A program made the position numbers and the translations under genes. From Siphonodentalium dalli (Eukaryota > Mollusca > Scaphopoda > Gadilida > Siphonodentaliidae), in contig CP136067.1 of assembly GCA_032622095.1 (NCBI GenBank), positions 91,878,707-91,942,706 of the forward strand: a stretch of DNA of 64,000 nucleotides, read 5' to 3'. Each line of letters begins with the position of its first letter. Within the stretch, counting starts at the first letter, position 1. Below are positions 21,633-33,290 of this stretch, piece by piece. The notes under the pieces are model-generated. The model was not told the origin of the DNA. It saw nothing but the letters and a program-made list of their open reading frames with translations, and did no database searches.

Positions 21633-23008
21633 ATGGGAGGCCAAATTCACATTTAATAATTAATTGCGCTTAAGCGCAATCAATTGCGCTTAAGCGCAAA
21701 TAATTACGCTTAAGCGCAATCAATTGCGCTTAAGCGCAATCATTGCGCTTAAGCGCAATTAATTGCGCTTAAGCGTAATCATTTGCGCTTAAGCGCAATC
21801 AATTGCGCTTAAGCGCAATTAATTGCGCTTAAGCGCAATTCATGGTTATATGTAACAAAACACCCCTGGTGAATAAATAGGTTTCTCCATAACTTAGCAT
21901 TAACTCCTATTGACATGTCACCTCTTGGTTTCATTGGTTTGATTGGGTAGGGAGCTAGCCCAACTTCTTTATCAAAATGGCTGACTCGCAATAGTATCAC
22001 CTTCTGTTTTAGTTGGAGCGACTCGTGATAGCATTATATTATCTTCGGTATATATTAGTTGGGGCTACTTGCAATAGCATTACTTTCTGTATTAGTCGGG
22101 GCGACATTGATTTTCTTAAATTTTCGAGTATACAGGCACACCATATGAGGGAAGCAAGCCCTCGGTGACACCACATTCACACTATATGATCATGGAAATA
22201 CTATAGATTTGTGCAAGAGATGCTGATTTAATAAGAAAAACTAGAGCTCCAGGACTGAGACACCAAAGCTCCAGTGATTACACACCATTTTTTGGACAGG
22301 GATGCTGATAATATGAAAATAGGGTTTTTTCCCCCTGATTTAAGTCAATAAGTAAACCATACAGTAATGCTCTAATTAATCGACTCCTTAACCACAGCAG
22401 AATTATTGATAACTTTTCAGGATTTAGTCGGAAATATGGCTTGTTGCCATTCATTGGAAAGCTCTTGAGAGCTTTTCGATGAATGGCAACAAGCCATATT
22501 TCCGACTAAATCCTGAAATGTTACCCATAATTCTGCTGTGGTTAAGAAGTCGATTAATTAGAGCATTACTGTATGAGGTAAGAAAGCCCTCATGCAGTGA
22601 CACCGCATGCATGTATAGGCTAAAATCTGTGCAAAAATACATTAAAACCATCATACAAAAAATTACTATAAGTTCCGGGAAGGCGACATCAATTCTTTGG
22701 ATAGAGGGATGCTGATATTAAATATGTAATTAGGGATTCTCCTTGTTGAACACATACTCACAGTTGACTGTTGAGTACAGGTCAAAATTAGCCCAATGCT
22801 CATCTTGTGTTGCTAGGTGATACACCAGGTCATGCTAATAGTTTATGGGTAGGTTAGATAGTAGTCACAATTATGCTTAAGCGCAATTGATTGCGCTTAA
22901 GCGCAATTAATTGCACTTAAGCGTAAATGCCCTATTTGCGCTTAAGCACAATATGTGGTATTTGCGCTTAAGCGCAATTCATTATTAAATGTGAATTTGG
23001 CCTCCCAT
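21633..23008. mobile_element. F1: hAT-like element with palindrome arrays
   Basis: Ends are ATGGGAGGCCAAATTCAC and its inverse, and the element is flanked by a perfect 8-bp target duplication ACAATAGT (21625-21632 and 23009-23016). An 8-bp duplication is typical of the hAT superfamily. Just inside the left end are about ten copies of the palindrome GCGCTTAAGCGC with AATTAATT spacers (21665-21838); a smaller array lies at 22872-22980. Such subterminal arrays are often transposase binding sites. M3 is inserted inside. There is no transposase frame, so the element is non-autonomous. It is younger than F2, as shown by its intact duplication. Confidence 0.85.
22372..22571. mobile_element. M3: MITE nested in F1
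   Basis: Full M-family palindrome between TA duplicates. The paralogous stretch in F2 (about 15895-15915, opposite strand) lacks it and reads straight through a single TA, so F2 shows the empty site. The hairpin turns at AAGCTCTTGAGAGCTT. Confidence 0.85.
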
Positions 23009-23022
23009 ACAATAGTACACAT

Positions 23023-23436
23023 ATGGGAGGCCAAATTCACATTTAATTGCTAATCACGCTTAAATGTAATTCATTATGCTTAAGCATAAATTTAAGCTTA
23101 ATGCGCAATACCTATAAAGTGTAATTTAGATTTCCATTATACCATACTTAAGCGTATTACAGTATGCTTATGCGTAATTCATTTACGATCACACATAATG
23201 CATTTACGCTAAAGTAAAGCGTAATAGAATTGGAAAAACTCCCCTGAAGCTGAAATTGATGCAGTCAATTACGATGCTAGTAATCTTACCATCCGCCCAG
23301 AACATTATACATTACTAAGTTAGATACATGTAGGCCTACCATTACATATAACGTTGTAAGGCAATACAAACCAATTATGCTTAAGCATAATGGAGTTACG
23401 CTTAAGCCATTAAATGTTAGATTAATCTCCCACATA
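23023..23436. mobile_element. F3: short, diverged F-family element
   Basis: Begins ATGGGAGGCCAAATTCAC just 14 bases after F1 ends and finishes with a decayed inverse (AATGTTAGATTAATCTCCCA). Between them are weaker CTTAAGC-type palindromes (TTATGCTTAAGCATAA). No target duplication is preserved. Confidence 0.6.
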
Positions 23437-23599
23437 GTACTTAATATATGCAATGATAATGTTGTTGTTTGAGCCATCCAAAATTATTTTGGAGTATAAA
23501 TATAAGCAGAAAGCGAAATAATTGAAAAATAATTTATTATATATGATAAACAAGCATAAATTTTAAATATTTAAGCAATAGCTCCTTGTTAGCATTGTT

Positions 23600-23678
23600 G
23601 AAAACACTCCATACTGTTGTTCCCCTCGCAGAGCAGAGCAGATAGAAAACCGTCAATATCACCGATATCAACGGTATC
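23600..23678 (-). pseudogene. coding remnant, distal part
   Basis: On the minus strand this reads DTVDIGDIDGFLSALLCEG and ends at a TAA soon after. It lies directly beside the foldback element and may be the continuation of the remnant at 25326-25870, from which the insertion would have split it. Identity unknown. Confidence 0.3.
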
Positions 23679-25314
23679 CAGCTAACTGGGACCTTGGCTA
23701 ACTGGGACCTCAAGTCATGAAGGCTAACTGGGACCTTGGCTAACTGGGACATTCTGGCTAACTGGGACTTTGGCTAACTGGGACCTTGGCTAACTGGGAC
23801 CTTCAGATATATTATTAATCATTTCATTAAAATCAATTTTTATTAAGTCATGAGAAAGTTAAAAACAAATGAAATGTTTATTTCCTCCATCTAGGAGAGT
23901 ATATGTTTTACAAAAACAAAAACCGTTGGGAGCGAGCCGAAACAACCGTGGACTCGTTAAATACAATAATGACTGTTTTCTGTGGGTTATATCGATATCT
24001 CCACGTGCGACAGTAGTTTACACATGTATCAATAAGCGATTGTAAACCACTCTTGGACAGTGACAAAAGAGCCATGTCGTCCGCGTGTGTTGGGCTTGCA
24101 CAATTAACGCCCTGTAAACATAGGCCACAATTTGAAAGTTCTAGATTGGCCAACAAATCGTCAATATATATCGTATAAAACAAAGGGGACAATGTATTTC
24201 CCTGGCGCGTTCCTTGCAACATCGGAAGCCAACGAGAGGTGTGACCCATGTATTTTAAGCAACATTGGATATCAGACAGAAGATGCGAAATAATTCTCCA
24301 GAGCTTGCCTTGAAATTTCCTATGATACAGTTTATGTAATAGCCCCTCGACCCAGACGGTATCGAAAGCTTTCCACACGTCTAAGAAGCCAGAAAATAAT
24401 CTGCTCTGCCTCTCAGACGTGTAGGATATGCATTCCATTACAAGGAAAGATGACATCATGCAGCTGACCCCTCGTTGGAATCCGTTTTGCAAGGAATGCA
24501 AGTTCAGTAAGGAGGGTGTATAAGTTTCGAGTCTTTGTAAGATAAGTCTCTCAAATAGCTTGTATAAACATGGTAGTAGGGTAATTGCCCGATAGCTATC
24601 GAATGAGTCCTTGGGCTTCGGATGCCCTTTATAAAGTGAAAAAACAACACCTTTTTTAGCAGATAAAGGAACACATTCTTGACTTATAACTTGATTAAAC
24701 AGGTAAGAAATTGCTTCCGCTAACATATTACCACAAAAAATAATGTGTTCATAATTAATTCCATCAAAGCCGGCCGCTTTGTTTGGCTTTAAGCATTTAT
24801 AAAGAGAAATCACCTCAGTAGGTGTTGTCGGAAACGGAATGATTAGATCAAATGGACCAACTGATTAAAACAACAATCGCTTTCAAAACAAACTCACACC
24901 TTCACTGTGCATGCCATGAGTAACAATCACTTTATTGCATCTTAACTGTGAATGCCCATAATAACCATCACTTTATTGACTTTATTAACAATAAATATTC
25001 ATAGAAATATATAAGATACAAATAAGATACAAATAAGAAATTAAAATAGTGACCTTCAGTTTTATAGATTGACAATATTTTTTTTTATTAAGTCAGGTTG
25101 AAACAAATCTAAAACATATTTGAAGCAATAACATAAATAAAACCAACAATATTCTATTATCAATGTTCTATTCTACTAATATATTTAATAAATATAACCA
25201 AGGTCCCAGTTAGCCAAAGGTCCCAGTTAGCCAAGGTCCCAGTTGGTCATGGTCCCAGTTAGCCAAGGTCCCAGTTAGCCCAATGTCCCAGTTAGCCAAG
25301 GTCCCAGTTAGCTG
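23679..25314. mobile_element. foldback element: 17-bp tandem-repeat arms around a captured RT
   Basis: The ends are perfect inverted copies of CAGCTAACTGGGACC. Each arm is an array of about seven units of GGCTAACTGGGACCTT (23681-23800) or its inverse (25201-25312). Terminal inverted repeats made of short direct repeats are the mark of foldback-type transposons. The interior carries a reverse-transcriptase fragment on the minus strand and AT-rich filler. No target duplication flush with the ends was found. No transposase is present. Confidence 0.7.
23908..24860 (-). pseudogene. LINE reverse-transcriptase fragment inside the foldback
   Basis: About 315 codons open on the minus strand (TAA just upstream, 5' truncated; no natural start). 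Motifs in order: NKAAGFDGINYE, YRAITLLPCLYKLFERLI, NGFQRGVSC, LDVWKAFDTVW (motif A), QGTRQGNTLSPLFY (motif B) and THADDMALLS (motif C with the catalytic Asp pair). The frame ends soon after the thumb, without endonuclease or C-terminal parts. It differs strongly from the LINE at 9.3-12.8 kb, so it comes from another non-LTR lineage. Unlike that LINE, it has no internal stop or frameshift over 300 codons. Confidence 0.8.
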
Positions 25315-25325
25315 ACATTCATATC

Positions 25326-25870
25326 AACAACCGACTGTTCCATAATCCATTCCACAGTTGTTTTAACATTTTAACAAAGAAGGAGTGTTCGTAATGTGAG
25401 CTGCTGGTACGCATAAGTTGGAACGATTCTGTGTTGTTACACACCTCCTTCTCCACCGGATTTTGACTGACACAGTCCTCAAATTTTGTTGGCTGTATTT
25501 CACTTGTGTCTTTCTTCTCGTGTTCTAGATAATCAGGCTTAGGCAGGGCTGAAACGAACCCCTTGACTATTTTGTGGTATTGAACCAGTCACTGTTCTTT
25601 CCTTCTTTCTTCGAGGGGTGGGAGCTTTACTAGTACCTCAAACATCATGCCTGTGACTGATCCATCATCTCGTCTGTATTTGTTCTTTTCTCTATTTGTT
25701 CTTTGGTATTAACCGTTTTCTGTTGATCATCTGCCGACTAAATAACTGGAAATTTCTGTTTGTGTGCCAACTCGGCTAGCTGCACTTTCTCATCTTTTTT
25801 TCGTCTAGTTGATGGAACACCACGGTCGTTTAGGAAGGTTTTTAGTTCGCTGTCTGTACATCAACTGGCC
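25326..25870 (-). pseudogene. decayed coding remnant with a SAP-like start
   Basis: Read on the minus strand, 25870 to about 25740 gives SELKTFLNDRGVPSTRRKK, which resembles a SAP-type helix-loop-helix as seen at the start of many transposon-derived proteins. After a stop and a frame change, 25560-25326 reads FVSALPKPDYLEHEK and ends HYEHSFFVKMLKQLW just before the foldback. Several stops and shifts make it non-functional. The family is not identified. Confidence 0.35.
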
Positions 25871-27560
25871 ATGCATGCTTCTATTTTATATACCCCATAA
25901 AACTTCCGTTGGATGTTCTCACTTGTGTTTCAACAATTCACCGAAAGTGACGACGTGTCATGTATAACTAAACATGTGTGATATACGGCATGAATTTGGC
26001 AAAGTATGACTTGTGTTCACTGCGTGCTCACCAAAGAATCACAATAGACTGTAACAACACCCGTGATGTTTTACTTCAACTTTCAAAAGAGGAAGTTTGA
26101 ACACATTTTGTATTGTTTTTTTTTTTAGCCTAGAACAAAATCCAATGATTGCGTCCATTAAAAACCTTCTTGCGCAAAAGCGCCGGTACACGACAAAGAG
26201 CGTTTTCATTTATAATCATTTTCACTCGTTTTCAAAACTGATGTATATTGTTTTGTGAATGCTCATTGGTCACGCTATTTATTTTACGTATTTTTTTCCC
26301 CGTTGTATTTGAACATTTGTTACACAGGCTTCACGATTATTAACTTCAACTGATAAGCGCCGACTGCTGCGTATGCGCGCAACAGTTTGTCTCAAATAAA
26401 TTGTTATAAAAACACAGGTTTATGGCCGCGGACATAAGCCGATTAAGTGTGATGTAATTTATCCATGAACTTGACAAATGGAGATTCTATCACCATTCGA
26501 CACGAAAATGGGACCTTTAAACAGACAAGTTTCATTTTCGTCGAACACGAAAAAACGAATATATTGACGGCAGCTTCGGCAGTCTGAGGGTTAATTAATA
26601 CCAAATGCACAGAACTCCTTTATGATATTCCGATAGTACTGTATTTACTCTATATTCTCTGAAAATTTGGTGTAAAAATTCCCAATAGAACGACTTTTAT
26701 CAGGCGTTTACTAAAACCGCAAAATATTGAGAAATTAGTGCAATTTTCTGAATTTTCGCATTATTTCATCGTATAAAATCAATTAAAATACGACAAGCAA
26801 CTGGAAATGTTTTTGAACATTCTAGAAGGGGTACATGTCCCTGATATGTGTTTAAAATTTCTCGCGTAAACTATGACAGATACCAAAGTTATAATTAGTT
26901 TTATAGACCCACCCTAAATCCCCCATAGTAAATGCATGCGGCCGTAAAGCACGTGGCTTTGTTTGGATAGTTTCTGGCCCACAATGCATCATTCTCGCTA
27001 TCTGTAAAATGGTCTATTCACTTCCCATAATCCATGGCGGAAGACACCCCATTCGCTGCTCTTTCCAATTTTTCGGCATCTTCGCGCTGACGAAAACGTC
27101 TTATTTGATCGCATTTTGCCAATTTAAGCTTAATATATATCGTCTTTTTCCAACGATATCCTGACACCATGCTTGCTGTCACTGACAAAACACAGGCAAT
27201 GAGGTATACCCCCAATCTATTTATAGCAATCAGGGGAGATAAACCATGGATGCAGTTTGTAGTTCTAAGCGTTAGGAACAGGCAGTGAATAGCTGATTTC
27301 AACAACAACAACATGGTGGCGATCATTTTTGAGTCACGTTAATTGATGATCAAAGATCGAACTATGTCATCAATATAATTTCAAACATTTTTAAATTGGA
27401 ATATTTGTATTCCGAGATGTCATGTGTGAGCTACAGTTTTTGGTGCAATGTTAATTATAGGAACGATCTAATATGCACCTCATGAAATAATACGCGATAA
27501 TTATAGTACTGTAATGATGTACATATATACGCATTAATTTAACTTTGATTTGCGTTTATA
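25871..27560. other. no supported gene
   Basis: No repeat shared with the window was found. A 102-codon minus frame at 27018-27326 has a hydrophobic start and a basic, glutamate-rich end (RRFRQREDAEKLERA). It lacks a recognisable domain, but that segment looks somewhat protein-like, so a first exon or transposon exon cannot be excluded. Confidence 0.35.
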
Positions 27561-28095
27561 TGCACGGGTGGCGTTCGTTGCACCAAATATTCATATTTGT
27601 TCAAATCGCCATAAACATAAGGAATATTAAAATATATATAGTTTAAAAATTAGTTTTATTTATGTGCCAAACATAATCAGCGCGTGAATAGTATATTGCC
27701 GTCAAGACGTACGATGTTGTACGTAAACAAGAACCTGTTAGTGTTACAGAAGTTTGGTTGCTGTTTACATAACACAGGGCAATTATTGGTTAATCACACA
27801 CAAATGATATAAACGCTCTTTATTATTTCCATATCAGAAAAAACAGTAAGAAACGACGCTCTTTATGTTTACCATATCCGGATCTAAACAAAAGCCAGGT
27901 TCTGTAACGGTTTTTGCTTTTGTTTACATAACAAAGGAAATATTTGACAATAACATAGTATTACTGTTTATGCCATATTTCTGATTGGTATAAGAACAAA
28001 GTCTGTCTATATTTTACTATTCTTTCTGTTTATGGCGGTTTTTGACGGAGCTGAATATTTTAACAGCATACCCACCGCCAATGCCGTATCTTTAA
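27561..28095. mobile_element. D1: TTAA-type element, copy of D2
   Basis: Closely matches 48541-49054 over its length (shared words GGCGTTCGTTGCA, AATCAGCGCGT, GTCAAGACGTACGATG, ACCATATCCGGATCTAAAC). The right end CCGTATCTTTAA keeps the TTAA; the left end is altered. No protein is encoded. Confidence 0.65.
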
Positions 28096-29370
28096 TGCAA
28101 TCAAAATAAGTTATGGCTCTTTAAGGTTTGGAGATTATATTGAAGATGTGATTCTAGTTGCCAAAAAATGTTGCATTCACCTGAAAGAAGAAATGTTTAT
28201 GTTTTTATCGTTAACAAATTAATTTTTATATTGTTAAGTCTAAAGCAAATTTATTTTTATATTTTTAAAATTATGTATAATGTTTCTTTGATAATGTGAT
28301 CATTTCCTGATAAACGATTTTTGTTCCAGTGTGACTTCTTTTCTCTGGCATGTTGTATATCTCCTAACCGTGATCATGGTAGTAATATGTCACTTTATGT
28401 GGTGATGGAATGGGCTGTATCCCATTTGGCAGTCTTTGATTGTTATCTTTGTTGTCGTTTGGGCTAAAACTTCTTAGCGTTGCCACGTCAGGTACAACGA
28501 ATCTCATTGCTGAAATATGTAATGGATTGTAATGTCCTTTTTCGTTTTTTTATTGTGTCTGGGTATCGCACATGCGATGTATTATAATTCATCACACTAC
28601 ATCTATCCATGCATAGATGGAAATTAGCTATGCCGTCCAGAGAAAATTTCCACTTGCCACAAACTTAAAAAAGTCCAGCGGCACATCATCACACCGATTT
28701 AGTATTTTAGTTCTTTCAACACTTTTGGAATTAGTCGAATCATTTCGTTATCTGGATCACTGACTATCCAGTTTATATAAAATTATGCAATAATGTTATA
28801 CATAACCAAACTAAATGAATATCCATGCACAGGAACCATATGATTATTGCATGGTGATGGGACAGGGTGTGTTGAAAATGTATCTATCCGTTACATATCT
28901 GATTTTTGATTGTAAATATAATTGTGACCAGATTGTTTGACAATGTATAGGTTCCTGGGCCGAATAACACATTCAATTCATTATCAGTGAACATTGGTAA
29001 ATAACGAATGTTGGTATATAGAATATAAAGCAATCTGTATTAGGTTTTAACGAAAAGTATCTGACGAAACAGGAAATGTGAACAAATTAACATGGATTTA
29101 ACCAACGGAAATAGAATGTAATAACTAACTAATAGTACAAAGAATATGGAACAAGAGAACGAATGACAAGACATGCACTTAATTAAACTAACGAATATAC
29201 AACAAGAACGTGAAAACAAGGATTATGCCATGAATTTATGCTCGTATTTTGCCATACTTCTAAATATATATAATCATATCACTGCGTTGAGTGTCACATG
29301 TGTATATTTACATACCCCTAATATCTCTTCCGATTTCCCCATAGCGTTACGGTAGACACGCCCCCTTATT
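28096..29370. other. no gene seen
   Basis: AT-rich sequence without an exon, hairpin or repeat that I can link to other parts of the window. Confidence 0.4.
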
Positions 29371-29443
29371 CAATGCGTTCATAAACCTATGAACGTAACG
29401 TGACGTCACTTCCAATGTCGTTCATAGGTTTATGAACACATTG
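29371..29443. repeat. 73-bp hairpin
   Basis: CAATGCGTTCATAAACCTAT and its inverse ATAGGTTTATGAACACATTG enclose a loop containing TGACGTCA (29401-29408). It is a small MITE-like palindrome. Confidence 0.65.
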
Positions 29444-29679
29444 GTCCCGGAAATCACCGGGGATTGTCGGACATTACCGACTGCTTGAGTATCTAGTCGG
29501 CCAATACGCCAAGGATTTGATAGCAAACAATATGTAATCGAGGTTCGAAGGATCACGATTGGATGGCTAGTGGCATCTAATCGCGAGCACGGGTGGCACG
29601 GGAATGTTCGATTGACTATCGTAATGTTGGTTATCATATAATCCCATATCCCATAATATGTCAAATATAGCGAATTATC

Positions 29680-29885
29680 GAAATATGAAATACAACGAAA
29701 AAGCGAAATTTGAAAATACAGCGAAATAGTACGAAAAATCGAAATAGGAAAATACAACGAAATAGCGAAATAGGGCGAAATATAGAGCGAAATATAGAAA
29801 TAGGAAATTATTTTTATAAACGAAATAACGGAGATATTTGAAAAAGTGTTTTTGACGAAATAACGGACATATTTGGAGAAGTGTT
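29680..29885. repeat. low-complexity CGAAATA repeat
   Basis: The words GCGAAATA, ACGAAATA and GAAATAGG recur irregularly through this stretch. The Phe/Tyr-rich minus frames here come from the period and are not genes. Confidence 0.65.
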
Positions 29886-29919
29886 TTAAAGAGCGTAAGT
29901 ATATAAATATAAATAATAA

Positions 29920-30058
29920 ACGGCGGATTCAACGTGGTCATGGGTTTTGACCGCGATAAAAAAATCAGCAAACTCCGCATGAACCCCTTCGGGGTTCATG
30001 CAGTTTGCTGAATGTTTCTCGCGGTCAAAATCCCATGACCACATTGAAACCGCCGTTC
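29920..30058. repeat. hairpin MITE, about 140 bp
   Basis: The arms CGGCGGATTCAACGTGGTCA and TGACCACATTGAAACCGCCG pair throughout and meet at GCATGAACCCC-TTCG-GGGTTCATGC. An ancestral-looking TATAA flank is present on both sides (ATATAAATATAAATAATAAA and the inverse at 30060-30070). Confidence 0.75.
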
Positions 30059-30245
30059 ATTTCTTATATAGACTACCTCCTAACATATATAGTAATGTCA
30101 AATAGTATATTGGCATCTGTATAACAGCCATTTATGTATAGTAACGTATCTAACTGAGTGTGTATATGTGGACACGATCGTTGTTAGTTATTAGTTGACA
30201 GGCGAATACAACTTATGTGAGCGTTAACTCGATGTGGACGTTAAC

Positions 30246-31752
30246 ATTAATAACTATAATCCTCAATCCGATCAACCAACATAGAGAAAACGGAGACGAA
30301 TTGCAGTAATAGAGACTGGTAGTGATATGGACTAGATACTGGCTCTATGACGCTCCGACGCTCTGCTCTGTTCGCCGTCATGACGGCGTGCATAGTGTAA
30401 CGACGTAGCCTCATAGAGCCAGCGTCTAGTCCAGTAGTGATAGTGACTGAAATTGAAATTCGCAATGTGAGCGCTTCAAAACAACATTTATGAATGAACT
30501 GTGACGTCACATGGAATCGCGTGCAAACATTCCAACGTATATTCATGCGCACTATAACAAAATATTTCCTAGTTTGTATCATTATTTGATTGCCTGCCAT
30601 AGTAGATAATATGGTAAAACATATCAGAAAGTACCTAATATATATATATATATATGTTGAGTATTTAGTTATATAAAAAACACAGGTGTGGGAGATTTTG
30701 TCCATTGAATTTAAATTTCGTTAGACATAATTATGCGCGTGCCATTGCAGGTTAGGAGAATTTAGCAAATCGAGTTAATCGTGTGACACAAATAAACTTG
30801 CAGGTTGGGACAATTTACTCAAGAAAACTAATCGTCGGACACAAATCCAACGATTTTGGCTTTAAAAACACTTTTAAAATGAAATCGGTATGGTGGATTC
30901 TGTCACACGAATGGTAGATAACGTGTTACATGCACAGTGGATCACAGTGTGTTTGTGCCAAGAATCTCCGTCGCAGGTTCGGTAGTGATGTTCGGGAATC
31001 TTCGGGGGATCTTAGCACCGAGTGATGTTCGGGAATCATCGGGGGATCTTAGCGGCCGAAGAATTCTATTTTTGCGTAGCTGATTAATGTCACGCATTTT
31101 GGTCTTTCTTCCCTGGTGAAGATCCCCCGAAGATTCCCGATCATCACTCGGTGTGAAGATCCCCCGAAGATTCCCGAACATCACTACCGAAACTGCCACG
31201 GAGATTCTTGGTACAAGCACACTGTGCATTTCACACGTTATCTACCATTCGTGTGACCGAATCCATGTCATTGTAATGTAAGAGGTTTTTTTTTAAAGCC
31301 AAAATTATTGGATTAGTTTTCTTGAGTAAATTGTCCCAACCTGCAAGTTTGTTTGTATCACACGATTAACTCGATTTGCAAAATTCTCATAACCTGCAAC
31401 GGCACGCGCATACTTATGTCTAACAAAAATTGAATTTGTATGGACAAAATCTCCAACACCTGTGTTTTTTATATACTAAAATACTCAACATATATAGTAG
31501 TTACTTTCTGAAATGTTTTACCGTATTATCTACCATGGGGGGCATTCAAATAATGATACAAACTAGGAAATATTTTGTTATAGTTCGCATGAATATACGT
31601 TGGAATGTTTGCACGCGATTCCATGTGACGTGACAGTTCATTCATAAATGTTGTTTTGAAGCGCCCACATTGCGAATTTCAATTTCAATCACTATCACTC
31701 CGTTTTCTCTGTGATGGTTGATCCGATTGAGGATTATAGTTATTAATGTATT
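30246..31752. mobile_element. 1.5 kb hairpin (foldback) element
   Basis: The left arm (30246-31050) and right arm (31118-31752) are inverted repeats: for example ATAACTATAATCCTCAATCC against GGATTATAGTTATTAAT, and AACATTCCAACGTATATTCA against its inverse at 31585. Near the centre each arm carries two tandem GGGAATC-TCGGGGGATCTT units. A 104-bp palindrome (30329-30432) is inserted only in the left arm. A stray copy of the central unit lies at 31872-31905, outside the hairpin. No protein or transposase is seen. Confidence 0.7.
30329..30432. mobile_element. small palindrome inserted in the left arm
   Basis: GGACTAGATACTGGCTCTATGA pairs (shortened here) with its imperfect inverse ending GCGTCTAGTCC. 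Both flanks contain TAGTGAT, while the corresponding place in the right arm (about 31690) has a single copy. That fits an insertion with target duplication of 7-9 bp. Confidence 0.55.
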
Positions 31753-31759
31753 GTACTGT

Positions 31760-33290
31760 GCAATCTCCTTTAATGTGAAAAACGTGTCGAGGAAATGTTA
31801 AAACAATTTCAAAACTGCAGCGGCAATTTTTGTTATTATTGTGTATTTCCGAAACATACCGAATGGCCTCGGGAATCATCGGGGGATCTTCACCAGGGAA
31901 GAAAGTCCACCTTGCACATTCACTGGTGCATTAACTGCTGGCGAGTCGAACTTTACATGCATTTATTTCGATGTAGGGTTATCCTTCCGGTGACGTAGGT
32001 TCCAGGCCCCTTATATACTTCATGGAACAGTGGAATACAACAACAATAAATTACATTTCATTCCTCGTGATATCATACTACCAACGTACTGCATTCAAGT
32101 TACACGCGATACGTGGTCGTTATTTAGGCTGAAGGGATTACTCTCACCAAAAAAGTGCTGAAGGGTACAAATGTTTTTAAAATGTGCTGAAGTGTACACA
32201 GGTTTTAAAATATCGTTCTAAATGACTTTTAGTGTTCGTGTCTGCCATCATTTCTGTTAGCGAATAATTGCATATCTTTCAAGGAAAATTATATTGAACT
32301 GAAACGAACTGCTGATGGGCGCCAGCCTTTCAGGAACACAGTTAACAGAGTCACATACAACAGCAAATAATGGGGGGGGGGGGGGTATTAATAACTAAAC
32401 GCTATATATATTCGAATATCTGTTTTCAACTCAAGTTATCTTTATTATTAATTGTTTAATATCATACAAGAACTATTTGAGAACTGCTATCGACAATTTA
32501 TACCAATATGTGATATTATCATATACCAAACAAAAAAACTATCAAATTTGAAGAAAAATATAAACAGGGAGAAAAATCAAATACCCCCCCCCCCCCCCCC
32601 CACCGTGGGAGTATCGTATTTAGTAAACATCATTTTTACTGAGGCACAGATACTCATGAATGTCACAAGCATATGGCTGAACAAACTACACCAATGTGAT
32701 ATTATATTCGTAGAAAGTAGAACAATTAAAAGGATGAAAGAAAAAGAAAGGGGTGGTATCTTGATTACATTGAGTTATTGAGATACATGGATAACTAACA
32801 CATATATCCTACAAATGTTTTTATATCTATTTGTACAACTAAGAATATCGCATCCGTGTGCTCGTTGAGAGCTACATTCACAATCGAATATCTCACATGC
32901 GCGGTGATGTGAGGCAGAATTCACTATTATAGAAAACGACAATCGTGTGAGTGTTAGACATGTTGCTTGTTTGTAATTAATCAACACATAGCCACAAAAT
33001 ACGATGATGTTACATCAATTATCAAATTGTGGCATCTCTGAATGGGTGAAGTTATATGTGTGGGTCCTCTGACCCGAGTACTATAGCAAGAAAGTCATCT
33101 CTTGACAGACCGTCCAGGTAGAGGAACACGGCAACGCGTTGAACCCTTAAACGCTCTTTATATCACGGCTTTGCTGAAACCGTCATTTAAGTTGGTACAG
33201 ATAAGTTGATTTTCAGATCAAATTTCAATTTTTTTATTTTCCCGCCGTTTCGCACGCCGTTATGGTGTAATATTGTCACAAATAAACATT
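31760..33290. other. no gene; homopolymer tracts
   Basis: Contains a G tract (32371-32386) and, about 200 bp on, a C tract (32584-32602), which together form an inverted pair. The short frame 32452-32781 runs through the C tract (Pro run) and is not credible. No other structure was recognised. Confidence 0.4.

Noticed and set aside
21660-21840. Palindrome array as a possible CRISPR or operator array
   Set aside because: It lies inside the ends of a hAT-like element with an 8-bp duplication and recurs in F2-F4 at the same place.
27018-27326. 102-codon minus frame as a membrane protein gene
   Set aside because: There is a hydrophobic start but no family, no clear promoter or splice sites; kept only as a remark in the spacer entry.
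32452-32781. 109-codon frame through a C tract
   Set aside because: The proline run comes from the homopolymer, whose length is uncertain, and no domain is visible.
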